From the NCBI GenBank assembly GCA_902597055.1, contig CACJWG010000001.1:1-64000 (forward strand): a DNA stretch of 64,000 nt, in the 5' to 3' direction. The notes beneath the pieces are model-generated. The model was not told the origin of the DNA. It did not search any database and worked only from the letters and a program-made list of their open reading frames with translations. This stretch comes from an uncultured Pelagibacteraceae bacterium (GTDB lineage: Bacteria > Pseudomonadota > Alphaproteobacteria > Pelagibacterales > Pelagibacteraceae). The translations under genes were made by a program, and so were the position numbers. Below, piece after piece: positions 9,062 through 18,403 of this stretch (position 1 is the first letter of the stretch; each line of letters opens with the position of its first letter).

Positions 9062-10180
9062 ATGAAAATTGGCGTTCCTAAAGAAATAAAACCACAAGAA
9101 AATAGAATTGGATTAACCCCTGAAAGTGTAAAAACTTTAGTAGGTGAAGGTCATGAAGTTTTAGTTGAGAACAATGGTGGATTTGAAGCTGGTTTTGATA
9201 ACGATCAATATACGAAAGCAGGTGCAAAAATTGTAAAAACAGCTGGTGATATTTTTAATGATGCAGACATAATTGTAAAAGTTAAAGAGCCTCAGAAAGT
9301 TGAGGTAGATATGTTAAGAGAAAATCAAATTCTTTATACTTATCTTCATTTAGCAGCTGCAAAAGAACTTACAGCAGGATTGATTAAATCTAAAAGTATT
9401 AATATCGCTTATGAAACAGTTACAGATGATAATGGTAGACTTCCATTACTTGCACCAATGAGTGCGGTCGCTGGACGTATGTCAGTACAGGCTGGAGCAC
9501 ATTGTTTAGAAAAAAATCAAAAGGGTAGAGGTATTTTATTAGGAGGAGCACCAGGTGGTGAGCCAGCAAATGTATTAATTCTTGGTGGTGGAGTAGTAGG
9601 AGAAAATGCTGCAATTATTGCAACAGGTATGAGAGCTAAAGTTCATATAGTTGATAAGTCTGAGGAAAGATTAAAACAATTAGTAAAAATGTTTGGAGAT
9701 AAAATTATTCCTGAACAAAGTGATAAAGTTGATTTAAACAAATTAGTTTCTGAAGCTGATTTATTAGTTGGCGGTGTTTTAATTCCTGGTGCAGAAGCTC
9801 CAAAATTAGTTACCAAAGATATGCTAAAATTGATGAAAAGAGGCTCTGTAATAGTCGATGTTGCAATTGATCAAGGTGGATGCGTTGAAACAAGCAAACC
9901 AACCACTCATGGAGATCCAACATATATAGTAAATGATGTTGTTCATTATTGCGTCGCTAATATGCCAGGTGGAGTTCCTAGAACTTCTACATTTGCACTT
10001 AATAAAGCAACTCTTCCATACTTAGTAAAATTAGCAAATAAAGGTTATCAAAAAGCCTTAGGTGAAGACAAAAACTTTTTAGCAGGATTGAATGTTCATA
10101 AGGGAAATGTCACTTATAAAGCTGTTGCAGATGTTTTTGGTCATGAGTATATTAGTGCAGAAGAAGCAATTAAAAATTAA
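9062..10180 (+). CDS. ald: Alanine dehydrogenase
   Basis: 372 aa; MKIGVPKEIKPQENRIGLTPESV, VLILGGGVVGENAAIIATGM, PGGVPRTSTFALNKATLPY. Confidence 0.97.
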   Translation: MKIGVPKEIKPQENRIGLTPESVKTLVGEGHEVLVENNGGFEAGFDNDQYTKAGAKIVKTAGDIFNDADIIVKVKEPQKVEVDMLRENQILYTYLHLAAAKELTAGLIKSKSINIAYETVTDDNGRLPLLAPMSAVAGRMSVQAGAHCLEKNQKGRGILLGGAPGGEPANVLILGGGVVGENAAIIATGMRAKVHIVDKSEERLKQLVKMFGDKIIPEQSDKVDLNKLVSEADLLVGGVLIPGAEAPKLVTKDMLKLMKRGSVIVDVAIDQGGCVETSKPTTHGDPTYIVNDVVHYCVANMPGGVPRTSTFALNKATLPYLVKLANKGYQKALGEDKNFLAGLNVHKGNVTYKAVADVFGHEYISAEEAIKN

Positions 10181-10193
10181 TTAAAAAGTATTT

Positions 10194-10472
10194 ATGAAAA
10201 AAATTGTGGGAACATTTTTTTATATTCTTGCAGGTATCACAGGTTTAGGCGCAGGTCTTTATGGTACGTATTTAAGTTTTCAAATAGTTTTTTCAATTTT
10301 TCCTGACTGGTTTGCTTATTTATCATTTTTTCTATTTCCTTTCGTTTATGCAATTGCGCCTTTTTATGCAGCCTTCGCTTTGGGAGATTGGACATTATTT
10401 ATTGTGAGTTATCTTGCAATGGTTCCCGTAGTAATTTTAGCATGGCTGGGGTCTGTTATAAGCGGTGAGTAA
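10194..10472 (+). CDS. Small integral membrane protein of unknown function
   Basis: 92 aa, hydrophobic, tightly packed with the next gene. Confidence 0.6.
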   Translation: MKKIVGTFFYILAGITGLGAGLYGTYLSFQIVFSIFPDWFAYLSFFLFPFVYAIAPFYAAFALGDWTLFIVSYLAMVPVVILAWLGSVISGE

Positions 10473-10887
10473 AAAAGCACCAATCAAACAGTATTTAATC
10501 ACTATTCTTGTATCTTTATTATTTGCTCCGATTGTTTTTTTAGCTCAAATATTTGGAAATATAATTGGTGAATTATATGTGTGGTTTAATAATTTTATAT
10601 CATTTATTAAATTCCCATTTTTTTTAGGAAGAATAATTTCTTCTATAATCGCAGGTACTTTGGCGGGGTATATATCTGCTTTATTAATATTTAAAATTTA
10701 TAAAGAATTAAGTTTTCAACTTGCGCTGATATTTCCTTTGTTACTAATCGTTGTTGCTATCGCAGGAGACATCTATTACGCAAATAAAAATGGTTATGAC
10801 TTATTTTTTTTGGGGCATATAATTAGAAATCCTTTAACTTTTATCTTCTACTTTATATTCCTTAAGGAGTTTAAATTTAAAAATTGA
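10465..10887 (+). CDS. Membrane protein of unknown function (GTG start)
   Basis: 140 aa, about 4 hydrophobic segments; overlaps the previous ORF by 8 bp. Confidence 0.6.
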   Translation: MSKKAPIKQYLITILVSLLFAPIVFLAQIFGNIIGELYVWFNNFISFIKFPFFLGRIISSIIAGTLAGYISALLIFKIYKELSFQLALIFPLLLIVVAIAGDIYYANKNGYDLFFLGHIIRNPLTFIFYFIFLKEFKFKN

Positions 10888-10890
10888 TTT

Positions 10891-13332
10891 ATGAAAAAAA
10901 TTCCTAGTTCAGCTAAAGTTGTTGTTATTGGTGGTGGGGTTGTTGGATGTTCATGCGCTTATCATTTAGCAAAATTTGGATGGAAAGATGTTATCCTTTT
11001 AGAAAGAGATAAACTAACTTCTGGCACCACTTGGCACGCAGCAGGATTAGTCAGTCAATTAGGACCATCAGCAACAATTACAAAAATAAGAAAATACTCT
11101 TTAGATTTATATAAAGAACTCGAAAAGAAAGTAGATCATTCTGCTGGACTTCGTTTAAATGGCGCAATGTCTATTGCTCAAGAAGAGGGTAGATGGCAAG
11201 AATTAAAAAGACAAGCAACTACTGCTCAACTTTTTGATGTTGATGTACAAATTTTAAATAAAGATCAAATTAAAGAAAAAGTTCCATTGATTAAAAATGA
11301 TGATTTGTTAGGTGGTATTTTAATGCCAGGAGATGGTTCAGGAGATCCTTCAGGAATAACTCAATTACTTGCTAAAGCCGCAAGAGCAGAAGGAGCCAAA
11401 ATTTTTGAAGACTCACCTGTTGAAGATATTTTAGTTAAAAACAAAAGAATAGAAGGTGTTGTTGTTAACGGAGAAAAAATTGAATGTGAGTATATTGTTT
11501 TAGCAACAGGAATGTGGTCAAGACAAATTGGAGAAAAATTAGGAGTAAGTATTCCATTATATCCAGCTGAACATTTTTATGTAATTACTGAACCAATAAA
11601 AGAGATACCAAAAGATTTACCGGTAATTAGAGATTTTGATAGCAGAACTTATTTCAAAGAAGATGCTGGGAAATTACTTTTAGGAATATTTGAAGGAAAA
11701 TCTATTCCTGCATTTGATAAAACTAATAAAGTTCCAGATGATTTTTCTTTTGGTGAGTTTCCTGAAAATCTTGAACATTTTGAACCATATCTAAATGCAT
11801 GCATGAAAAGATTTCCTATTCTTGAAAAAACAGGAATTAGAAAGTTTTTTGCTGGACCAGAGTCATTTACACCTGATACAAATACTTTGTTAGGTGAAGT
11901 TCCTGAAGTTAAAAACTTTTTTGTTTGTTGTGGTTTAAATAGTATTGGAATAGCAAGTGCAGGAGGCGTTGGTAAAGTTACAGCTGAATGGATGATGAAT
12001 GGTCATATTAATGAAGATATATTTAGTTATGACATTAAAAGATTTCAAAAATTTCACTCAGGCATAAATTTTATTAAAGAAAGAGTAACAGAAACACTTG
12101 GTGATTTATATGGAATGCATTGGCCGTACAAACAACATAAAACTTCAAGAAACGTAATTACTCTTCCTTATCATGATAGATTAAAAGATCATGGTGCATG
12201 TTTTGGTGTCTCTGGTGGCTATGAAAGACCAATGTGGTTTTCAAAAGATGAAAAAAATAAAGATTATAAATATAGTTACAATTACCAAAACTGGTATCCA
12301 AGTGCTGAATTTGAAACAAAAAATGCAAGATCAAATGTAGGTTTGTTTGAATTATCTCCCTTTTCAAAATTTGATTTAAAAGGGGATAAAGTGCATGAGG
12401 AATTACAAATTTTGTGTACAGCTAATATTCCAAATGAACCTGGTAAAATTAAATACACTCAAATGTTAAATGCAGATGGTGGAATTGAAACTGATTTAAC
12501 TGTTATTTGTATTGAAAAGAATTATTTTAGAATTGTTTCTTCTGCTGCTAATAGAGAACATGATAAATTTCATATTTTAAAGCATATTTCTAAAGATGTT
12601 AAATTAACTGATGTAACAGAGGATTATTGTTGTTTAGGTTTATTTGGACCAAAAAGCAGAGAAATGATTTCCTCAATTAGTTCTGACGATTTCTCCAATA
12701 AAAACTTTAAATTTGGTACAGCTAAATTAGTTAAAATTAATGATATAGAATTATGGGCTCAAAGAATTTCATATGTGGGAGAATTAGGCTTTGAACTTTA
12801 TGTAAAAAAAGAAAAAGCTTTAAAACTTTTTGATATTTTAATGGATAAAGGTAAATCTTTTAAACTTTCTCTATGTGGAATGCATGCAATGGATATTATG
12901 AGGATGGAAAGTGGTTATTTACATTGGGGCCACGACATTTCACCTGAAGAAAACCAATTTGAGGCAGGTTTAAACTTTGCGGTCAGTTTTAAAAAGAATA
13001 TAAATTTCATTGGAAGAACTGCATTAGAAAAAAAACGTGACAAAAAGGACCATAAGAAATTTAAAATGCTCATTTTGAACCATTCTAAAGAAGGAGCACC
13101 TCTTCTGCTTCACGACGAGCCGATCTATTTAAAAGATAAGATTGTGGGTCGTACAACTTCTGGCTGTTACTCTTTCAATTACAACAAAAATTTAGCATTT
13201 GGCTACATTAATTCAGGCTTAACTAGTGATCAGATTGACAAAGAAGCCTTTGAGATAGAGGTTGAAAAGAAAAAATACCCGGCATCTGTCATTACCAGAC
13301 CTCTAAATGATAAAAAGCTTAGTTCCCTTTAG
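10891..13332 (+). CDS. FAD-dependent oxidoreductase with C-terminal GcvT-like domain (dimethylglycine/sarcosine dehydrogenase-like)
   Basis: 813 aa; N-terminal VVVIGGGVVGCSCAYHLAKFGWKDVILLERDKLTSGTTWHAAGLV; C-terminal aminomethyltransferase-like SRNVGLFELSPFSKFDLKG...GELGFELYVKKEKALKLFDIL. Confidence 0.9.
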   Translation: MKKIPSSAKVVVIGGGVVGCSCAYHLAKFGWKDVILLERDKLTSGTTWHAAGLVSQLGPSATITKIRKYSLDLYKELEKKVDHSAGLRLNGAMSIAQEEGRWQELKRQATTAQLFDVDVQILNKDQIKEKVPLIKNDDLLGGILMPGDGSGDPSGITQLLAKAARAEGAKIFEDSPVEDILVKNKRIEGVVVNGEKIECEYIVLATGMWSRQIGEKLGVSIPLYPAEHFYVITEPIKEIPKDLPVIRDFDSRTYFKEDAGKLLLGIFEGKSIPAFDKTNKVPDDFSFGEFPENLEHFEPYLNACMKRFPILEKTGIRKFFAGPESFTPDTNTLLGEVPEVKNFFVCCGLNSIGIASAGGVGKVTAEWMMNGHINEDIFSYDIKRFQKFHSGINFIKERVTETLGDLYGMHWPYKQHKTSRNVITLPYHDRLKDHGACFGVSGGYERPMWFSKDEKNKDYKYSYNYQNWYPSAEFETKNARSNVGLFELSPFSKFDLKGDKVHEELQILCTANIPNEPGKIKYTQMLNADGGIETDLTVICIEKNYFRIVSSAANREHDKFHILKHISKDVKLTDVTEDYCCLGLFGPKSREMISSISSDDFSNKNFKFGTAKLVKINDIELWAQRISYVGELGFELYVKKEKALKLFDILMDKGKSFKLSLCGMHAMDIMRMESGYLHWGHDISPEENQFEAGLNFAVSFKKNINFIGRTALEKKRDKKDHKKFKMLILNHSKEGAPLLLHDEPIYLKDKIVGRTTSGCYSFNYNKNLAFGYINSGLTSDQIDKEAFEIEVEKKKYPASVITRPLNDKKLSSL

Positions 13333-13335
13333 CAC

Positions 13336-13378
13336 CATTTTGAACAAAGCTCAAAAATTTGCAACTCATTTTGAACAA
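13336..13378 (+). repeat. Direct repeat CATTTTGAACAA x2, 31 bp apart, upstream of 13423
   Basis: 13336-13347 and 13367-13378 are identical 12-mers. Confidence 0.75.
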
Positions 13379-13396
13379 GGATTTTCTTGAAAATCC
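13379..13396. promoter_or_regulatory. Perfect dyad GGATTTTC-TT-GAAAATCC
   Basis: 8-bp perfect inverted repeat with 2-nt centre; the 2-nt loop makes a DNA operator more likely than an RNA hairpin. Confidence 0.5.
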
Positions 13397-13422
13397 GAAT
13401 CGGTTGGTGTTAAATACAAACC

Positions 13423-13611
13423 ATGAGTGGGGAAACATCAAGTTACGATCAACAAGTAGAGCTTAAAAAAACGCCAAATATCAAAGTTGATATCAACGAT
13501 TTACTATCAAGAGTAAGAGACGAGAAGAAAAAAGAAAGAAAAGAAAATCTTTTATTTCTAGGTTTAATTGGATCAGTGATAGTGATAACTGGTATTATTG
13601 CGTCTCTTTAA
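13423..13611 (+). CDS. Small C-terminally anchored membrane protein of unknown function
   Basis: 62 aa, charged N-terminal part then one C-terminal TM segment LLFLGLIGSVIVITGIIASL. Confidence 0.65.
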   Translation: MSGETSSYDQQVELKKTPNIKVDINDLLSRVRDEKKKERKENLLFLGLIGSVIVITGIIASL

Positions 13612-14630
13612 TTAAATACGATAGTATTCAATATTTTCGTTAACATTCTAATAAATCTTTCTTCATTAATTTTATTAATATCACGAACTGTTTTTAAAGT
13701 AACATCTTTTTCAATAGTATTTGTATCTAATTTTGGTAACCCAAATAAAAGATAAAGATTATTTTTATCTTTTTTAAGCAATTTTCTTTTAATCAAATTA
13801 TTTAATTTTCTAAGAGCTGTAGGTCTTGGTATTCCTGATAACTCAGATATGGTCATTGCATTTAAACCTTGGTTTCCCCAATTGTTAATTTTTTCAATAA
13901 AATTATCTGCTGTTAATTCTGGACTTACACTTTCTTTAAAACCTTTATTCATTACAAGATTTTGATTATAAGCACATTGAGCCCAGATGGCCCAAGTCTC
14001 TATATCTCCAAAAAATTTTTTCCAACCTATAATAGTTGGTATTTGAAATTCAAAAAAGATAGTCCAAATTTGTGTAAAACTATCTCTTATTCTTTTATCT
14101 AAAACAGAGTTTTCAACTTTTTTGTCTAAATAACCTGCTTGACTTAGAAATTCAGTAAATCTTGAAAGTAACCTAGACATGTTTCGTATGGAGTCTCTTG
14201 GTTTTTGGTACTCTTGCCCTTTACGATTTATCATTATTTTTTTTTTATCTTTTTTAATAGCTCCATCTCTTTCCATTTCTAAAATTTTTCTTCTAGTTGT
14301 TTCCTTTGAAATAAGTAATTCTCTTGATAAATCAATTACATTTATTTTTGGTATCTCATAAGTTTCTTTTGCATAAAACTCATCAAATGAATTTTTAATT
14401 TGATAATCTCCATATGCTCTAAAAGTTTTGTGCACTAAATGAATTAAGATTAAATACTTATCAAAGTCTTTAAATCTATTATAAGCAGCATGTAGCCATT
14501 GCTGTTGGAAATAAAATCTCTCAGTAACTATATAATTAAAATTTTTGTGATAGACGGATTTAACTTGTTCTTCTTGAATTTGATCTGAAAATTTTAACTC
14601 TCTTAAAGACATTTTATATAGTTTACGCAA
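13608..14630 (-). CDS. Putative transcriptional regulator with two winged-helix-like segments
   Basis: 340 aa; two HTH-like stretches: IDLSRELLISKETTRRKILEMERDGAIKK and MTISELSGIPRPTALRKLNNLIKRKLLKK. Confidence 0.65.
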   Translation of the reverse strand: MRKLYKMSLRELKFSDQIQEEQVKSVYHKNFNYIVTERFYFQQQWLHAAYNRFKDFDKYLILIHLVHKTFRAYGDYQIKNSFDEFYAKETYEIPKINVIDLSRELLISKETTRRKILEMERDGAIKKDKKKIMINRKGQEYQKPRDSIRNMSRLLSRFTEFLSQAGYLDKKVENSVLDKRIRDSFTQIWTIFFEFQIPTIIGWKKFFGDIETWAIWAQCAYNQNLVMNKGFKESVSPELTADNFIEKINNWGNQGLNAMTISELSGIPRPTALRKLNNLIKRKLLKKDKNNLYLLFGLPKLDTNTIEKDVTLKTVRDINKINEERFIRMLTKILNTIVFN

Positions 14631-14722
14631 ATAATCTTAAATTTTATGATTTAGCAACCCCAAAATGAACAAAAATGCCTTGAATTTTATTTTTTTTCGT
14701 TCATAAAGCGAGTGAGGGAATT

Positions 14723-15577
14723 GTGGAATTTGTAAAAACCGTCGGACCACTTGGCATGATTTTTATCATGTTTTCTTTGGGTCTTAATCTATCTTATAAA
14801 GATTTCTTTGAGGTATTAAAAAAACCAAGAAATCTAATTGTTGCTTTAATATGTCAAATGATAATGCTTCCTTTAATTGGAATTATCATTATTTCATTTT
14901 TTCCAATGCAGGCCGAGTTTCAACTTGGGGTATTTTTATTATTAATCCTACCTTCCGCAGTAATGTCAAATTATGCAACTAAACTTGTAAAAGGAAATGT
15001 AGCATTATCGATAACTATCACTTCAATTTGTGGATTAATATCATTTATAACAATTCCAATGTTTTTAAAGATCTATGCAGCCTTCTTCTCATCAGTTGAA
15101 TTTGATCTTAATCTCCTAAAATTTTCAGTAAGGATGTTTTTATTTATTGCTTTACCTACATTTGTTGGAATTCTTGTGAGGGGTAATTTTAAAAGATTTT
15201 CTGAACAGAATAATTTAAAATTTGATAGAGCGGCACTAGCTTTGTTTATTATCATCTTGTTAGTAGCAATATTTACAGAGCAAGGAAATTTAGGTGGTTA
15301 TTTTGCAGATGCAGGTGCAATTGCTTTTGTTGTAATAATTTCAGTACTCACTTCTGTTTATATAATTACAAGTTATACCTTAAGAGATGTTAAAGTAAAA
15401 AGAACTATTATGATAGAAGCTATGTTACAAAATGGAGCAATGGGTTTTATCGTTGGAGCCCAATTATTTCATGAGATTGAATATATTACTCCGATAGCAA
15501 TTTATGCATTGATACAATACGTTGCTTTAATGTTTTATATTGGTAATATAAATATTAACAAAATCACTACAAAATAG
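14723..15577 (+). CDS. BASS-family transporter, second copy (GTG start)
   Basis: 284 aa; GPLGMIFIMFSLGLNLSYKDFFEVLKKPRNLIVALICQMIMLPL; same length and layout as 908..1762. Confidence 0.85.
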   Translation: MEFVKTVGPLGMIFIMFSLGLNLSYKDFFEVLKKPRNLIVALICQMIMLPLIGIIIISFFPMQAEFQLGVFLLLILPSAVMSNYATKLVKGNVALSITITSICGLISFITIPMFLKIYAAFFSSVEFDLNLLKFSVRMFLFIALPTFVGILVRGNFKRFSEQNNLKFDRAALALFIIILLVAIFTEQGNLGGYFADAGAIAFVVIISVLTSVYIITSYTLRDVKVKRTIMIEAMLQNGAMGFIVGAQLFHEIEYITPIAIYALIQYVALMFYIGNININKITTK

Positions 15578-15595
15578 TTTTTTTAACACTTAATA

Positions 15596-16789
15596 ATGGC
15601 ACTCAAAAGGAATATATTTCTTAGTTTTTTATTCTTTTTGTTTATATTCGGACTTGTCTTTTTTAGAGGACCTTGTTTTTTAACAGAGGGAATTTTTGAA
15701 ATAAACGCTTTTACTTTTTATAGTTATGCAAAGGCAAATGGATTTATAGATGGTATTTTTTATGTTCACGATGGTGCTTTTTATTTTAAATTTTGGACAA
15801 ACTTTGCAAACTCAATTGGATCACTATTTTCTATAGAAGTTGCGAAACTTGTTACAACTTATTTAACTATATTGATTTATTTTGTTATTTTTGCTTTCAT
15901 AATATATTCTAAATCTTTGTTATTCCTAAAACTTAAACATAAAATTTTTGCAGTTTTTGTTATCTTGTTATCCCCACCGATGACACCAGAAATTTGGATG
16001 GGTAGTGCACATGTTAGAGAATATTTTGGAATATTTGCTTTCATTTTACTTTTTTATAACTTTGAGAATTCCACCTTTACAAAAAAATTTACAGTAAATT
16101 TTTTTGTAATTTTATCCTTTTTAAGTAGCGTTTGGGCTGCAGCCTTGTTACCAGCATATTTTGCTCGATTTTTTTTTAAAAAATCAAAAGAAACTTTTGT
16201 ATTGTTTATATCGGCTTTAGCTTCTTTTCTTGTACAATTTTCAATTATATTCAATATATACTTTCTTGAAAAAGTGGAGACAGAGAGATTTCAAGTTGAA
16301 ATTTCAAAGATATTTAACTTTATTTACAATGTTCCAGTTAGAAGTTTCTTTGGAAGCACTATTCCAAAGTTTTTATTTTTAGAAAGCAATTTATATTATC
16401 TAAAATTTTTTGAAATAATTATATATTTTATTTCTGTTGTTTTTTTACTTTTTTTGATTATGTATGTTTATAAAAAAAAAGACTTTGAACTAAATCTTAT
16501 ATCATTTGCATTTATCTTAACATCCATTTTTGCAATTATAGGTTCTCTTAATGCTGATTTTGTTGGAGGCAGGTATTCTGTTATATCAGGAGTAATATTG
16601 ATATTTTTCGTTCTTCGTATTTATATTATTGAAAACAAGCTAATTATTAAGTACTTATCAAGTTTTTTATTACTTTTATCTTTAATTATTGGCTTTGTAG
16701 AATATAAATACTTGTCACCTTTACCCATGGTTTTAAATTGTGAATATTACGATGTATCTAAATATGACAATATATGGAAAAATTATTAA
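15596..16789 (+). CDS. Polytopic membrane protein, probably polysaccharide/glycan related
   Basis: 397 aa, about 10 TM segments; 3' end overlaps the following glycosyltransferase gene. Confidence 0.6.
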   Translation: MALKRNIFLSFLFFLFIFGLVFFRGPCFLTEGIFEINAFTFYSYAKANGFIDGIFYVHDGAFYFKFWTNFANSIGSLFSIEVAKLVTTYLTILIYFVIFAFIIYSKSLLFLKLKHKIFAVFVILLSPPMTPEIWMGSAHVREYFGIFAFILLFYNFENSTFTKKFTVNFFVILSFLSSVWAAALLPAYFARFFFKKSKETFVLFISALASFLVQFSIIFNIYFLEKVETERFQVEISKIFNFIYNVPVRSFFGSTIPKFLFLESNLYYLKFFEIIIYFISVVFLLFLIMYVYKKKDFELNLISFAFILTSIFAIIGSLNADFVGGRYSVISGVILIFFVLRIYIIENKLIIKYLSSFLLLLSLIIGFVEYKYLSPLPMVLNCEYYDVSKYDNIWKNY

Positions 16790-18252
16790 TTTACGTTGTT
16801 ACATTTAATCATGAGAAATTCATTGAGAAAACTGTAAAAAGAATAGATCAAAAAGTTTTTGAAAATTTTGATACAGAAATTCTTGTAAATGATGACTCGT
16901 CAACTGATAGCACTTTTGAAATTTTAAAAAAATTAAAATCTGAATTATCAAGTAAGGTAAAGTTTAATATTTTATCAAATCCTAAAAATTTAGGTTATGG
17001 AGGAAATCAAAAAATCGGTTATCACTATTCAATAATAAATAATTTTGATTATGTTGCTTTATTGCATGGAGACGGTCAATATGCCCCAGAGATTTTATCA
17101 GATTTACTATCTTCATTTGACGCTAAAGACACTAAAGCTGTATTTGGCTCAAGAATGTTGAATAGATTTGACGCGATTAAAGGCGGAATGCCGTTATATA
17201 AATTTTTTGGGAATAAAATTCTTACTTATTTACAAAACAAAATCCTTAAATCTAATATGTCGGAATTCCACTCAGGTTATAGAATTTATAAAGTCAGCGC
17301 TTTAAATGAAATACCTTTTCATTTAAATTCTAATGATTATACATTTGATACTGAAATTATAATTCAATTTTTAATTTCTAATTTTAAAATAAAAGAAATT
17401 TCAATACCTACTTTTTATGGAGGGGAGATATCATATGTTAATGGAATTTATTATGCATATAGAATAATTAGCGAAAGTCTAAAGGCTAAAATACAATCTT
17501 TAGGGATATTTTACGATAAAAAATATGACTTAGTTAAAGATCAAAATAATTATAAGTTTAAAAAAAAATTTACTAGCACTCACTCTCTTACTTTTCAAAT
17601 GATAAAAGAAAATTCATACGTTCTTGATTTAGGTTGTAATGATGGCGAAATGATAAGATTTTTAGAAAATGAAAAAAAATGCAAAACAGTTGGTGTAGAT
17701 GAAAATGTTTCAAAACCAAAAAAAATTCTAGGTGAATATTATTCGTGCAATTTAGATACAGATTTGCCGAACATATCGTTCGATGAATTTGATTATATTA
17801 TTTTTTTAGATGTTATAGAGCACTTAAAGAATCCAGAAATTTTTATGTCAAAACTTTACACAAAACTATCTAATAATGAAAAAGTTCAAATAATAATATC
17901 TACACCAAATATTTCTTTCATAATAATGAGAATTATGCTTCTTTTTGGTTTTTTTAATTATGGAAAAAGAGGAATTCTAGACAGAACACACACAAGATTA
18001 TTTACATTTTCTTCATTTAAGAAACTAATTGAAAATTCAAATTTTTCAATAGTTGAGACCAGAGGTGTACCTGCACCTTTTCCACTGGCAATTGGAGAAA
18101 ATTTTATTGGAAAATTTTTAGTTTATTTAAATAATTTTTTCATTCGTATTTGGAAATCACTATTTGCGTATCAAATTATTTGTAAAATAAAGCCAAATAA
18201 ATCATTAGATATGCTACTCTCTAAAGCTAAAAATAAAATTAAAACAAATTAA
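16774..18252 (+). CDS. Fusion of family 2 glycosyltransferase and class I SAM methyltransferase
   Basis: N-terminal GT2 (VTFNHEKFIEKTVKRI, ILVNDDSSTDST, LLHGDGQYAPE); C-terminal MTase (VLDLGCNDGEMIRFLENEKKCKTVGVDEN, FDYIIFLDVIEHLKNPEIFMSKL). Confidence 0.88.
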   Translation: MEKLLIYVVTFNHEKFIEKTVKRIDQKVFENFDTEILVNDDSSTDSTFEILKKLKSELSSKVKFNILSNPKNLGYGGNQKIGYHYSIINNFDYVALLHGDGQYAPEILSDLLSSFDAKDTKAVFGSRMLNRFDAIKGGMPLYKFFGNKILTYLQNKILKSNMSEFHSGYRIYKVSALNEIPFHLNSNDYTFDTEIIIQFLISNFKIKEISIPTFYGGEISYVNGIYYAYRIISESLKAKIQSLGIFYDKKYDLVKDQNNYKFKKKFTSTHSLTFQMIKENSYVLDLGCNDGEMIRFLENEKKCKTVGVDENVSKPKKILGEYYSCNLDTDLPNISFDEFDYIIFLDVIEHLKNPEIFMSKLYTKLSNNEKVQIIISTPNISFIIMRIMLLFGFFNYGKRGILDRTHTRLFTFSSFKKLIENSNFSIVETRGVPAPFPLAIGENFIGKFLVYLNNFFIRIWKSLFAYQIICKIKPNKSLDMLLSKAKNKIKTN

Positions 18253-18320
18253 GTAATGTGTATTATCGAAACTTGTTTGCAACAAAAAATAAAAGTAGTA
18301 TATATCAACAACAATTTATT

Positions 18321-18397
18321 GGCGGGGTAGCTCAGTTGGTTAGAGCGCGGGACTCATAAGCCCGAGGTCAGTGGTTCGATCCCACTTCCCGCTACCA
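18321..18397 (+). tRNA. tRNA-Met (CAT anticodon, elongator type), CCA encoded
   Basis: GGCGGGGTAGCTCAGTTGGTTAGAGCGCGGGACTCATAAGCCCGAGGTCAGTGGTTCGATCCCACTTCCCGCTACCA folds as a cloverleaf with CAT anticodon. Confidence 0.93.
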
Positions 18398-18403
18398 TTT
18401 AAT

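Noticed and set aside
12158-12367. Many small antisense ORFs in the track (for example 8194..8412, 9420..9614, 12158..12367, 26819..27103, 32804..33100, 59670..59867)
   Set aside because: They lie inside well-supported genes on the other strand and are rich in H/L/Y/Q in the way expected from antisense reading of AT-rich codons.
13071-13080. Third copy of CATTTTGAAC
   Set aside because: Inside the DMGDH-like coding sequence, diverges after 10 bases and is not in register with the other two repeats; probably chance.
18321-18397. tRNA-Met as an integrative element attachment site
   Set aside because: No duplicated tRNA 3' end and no integrase gene found in the window.
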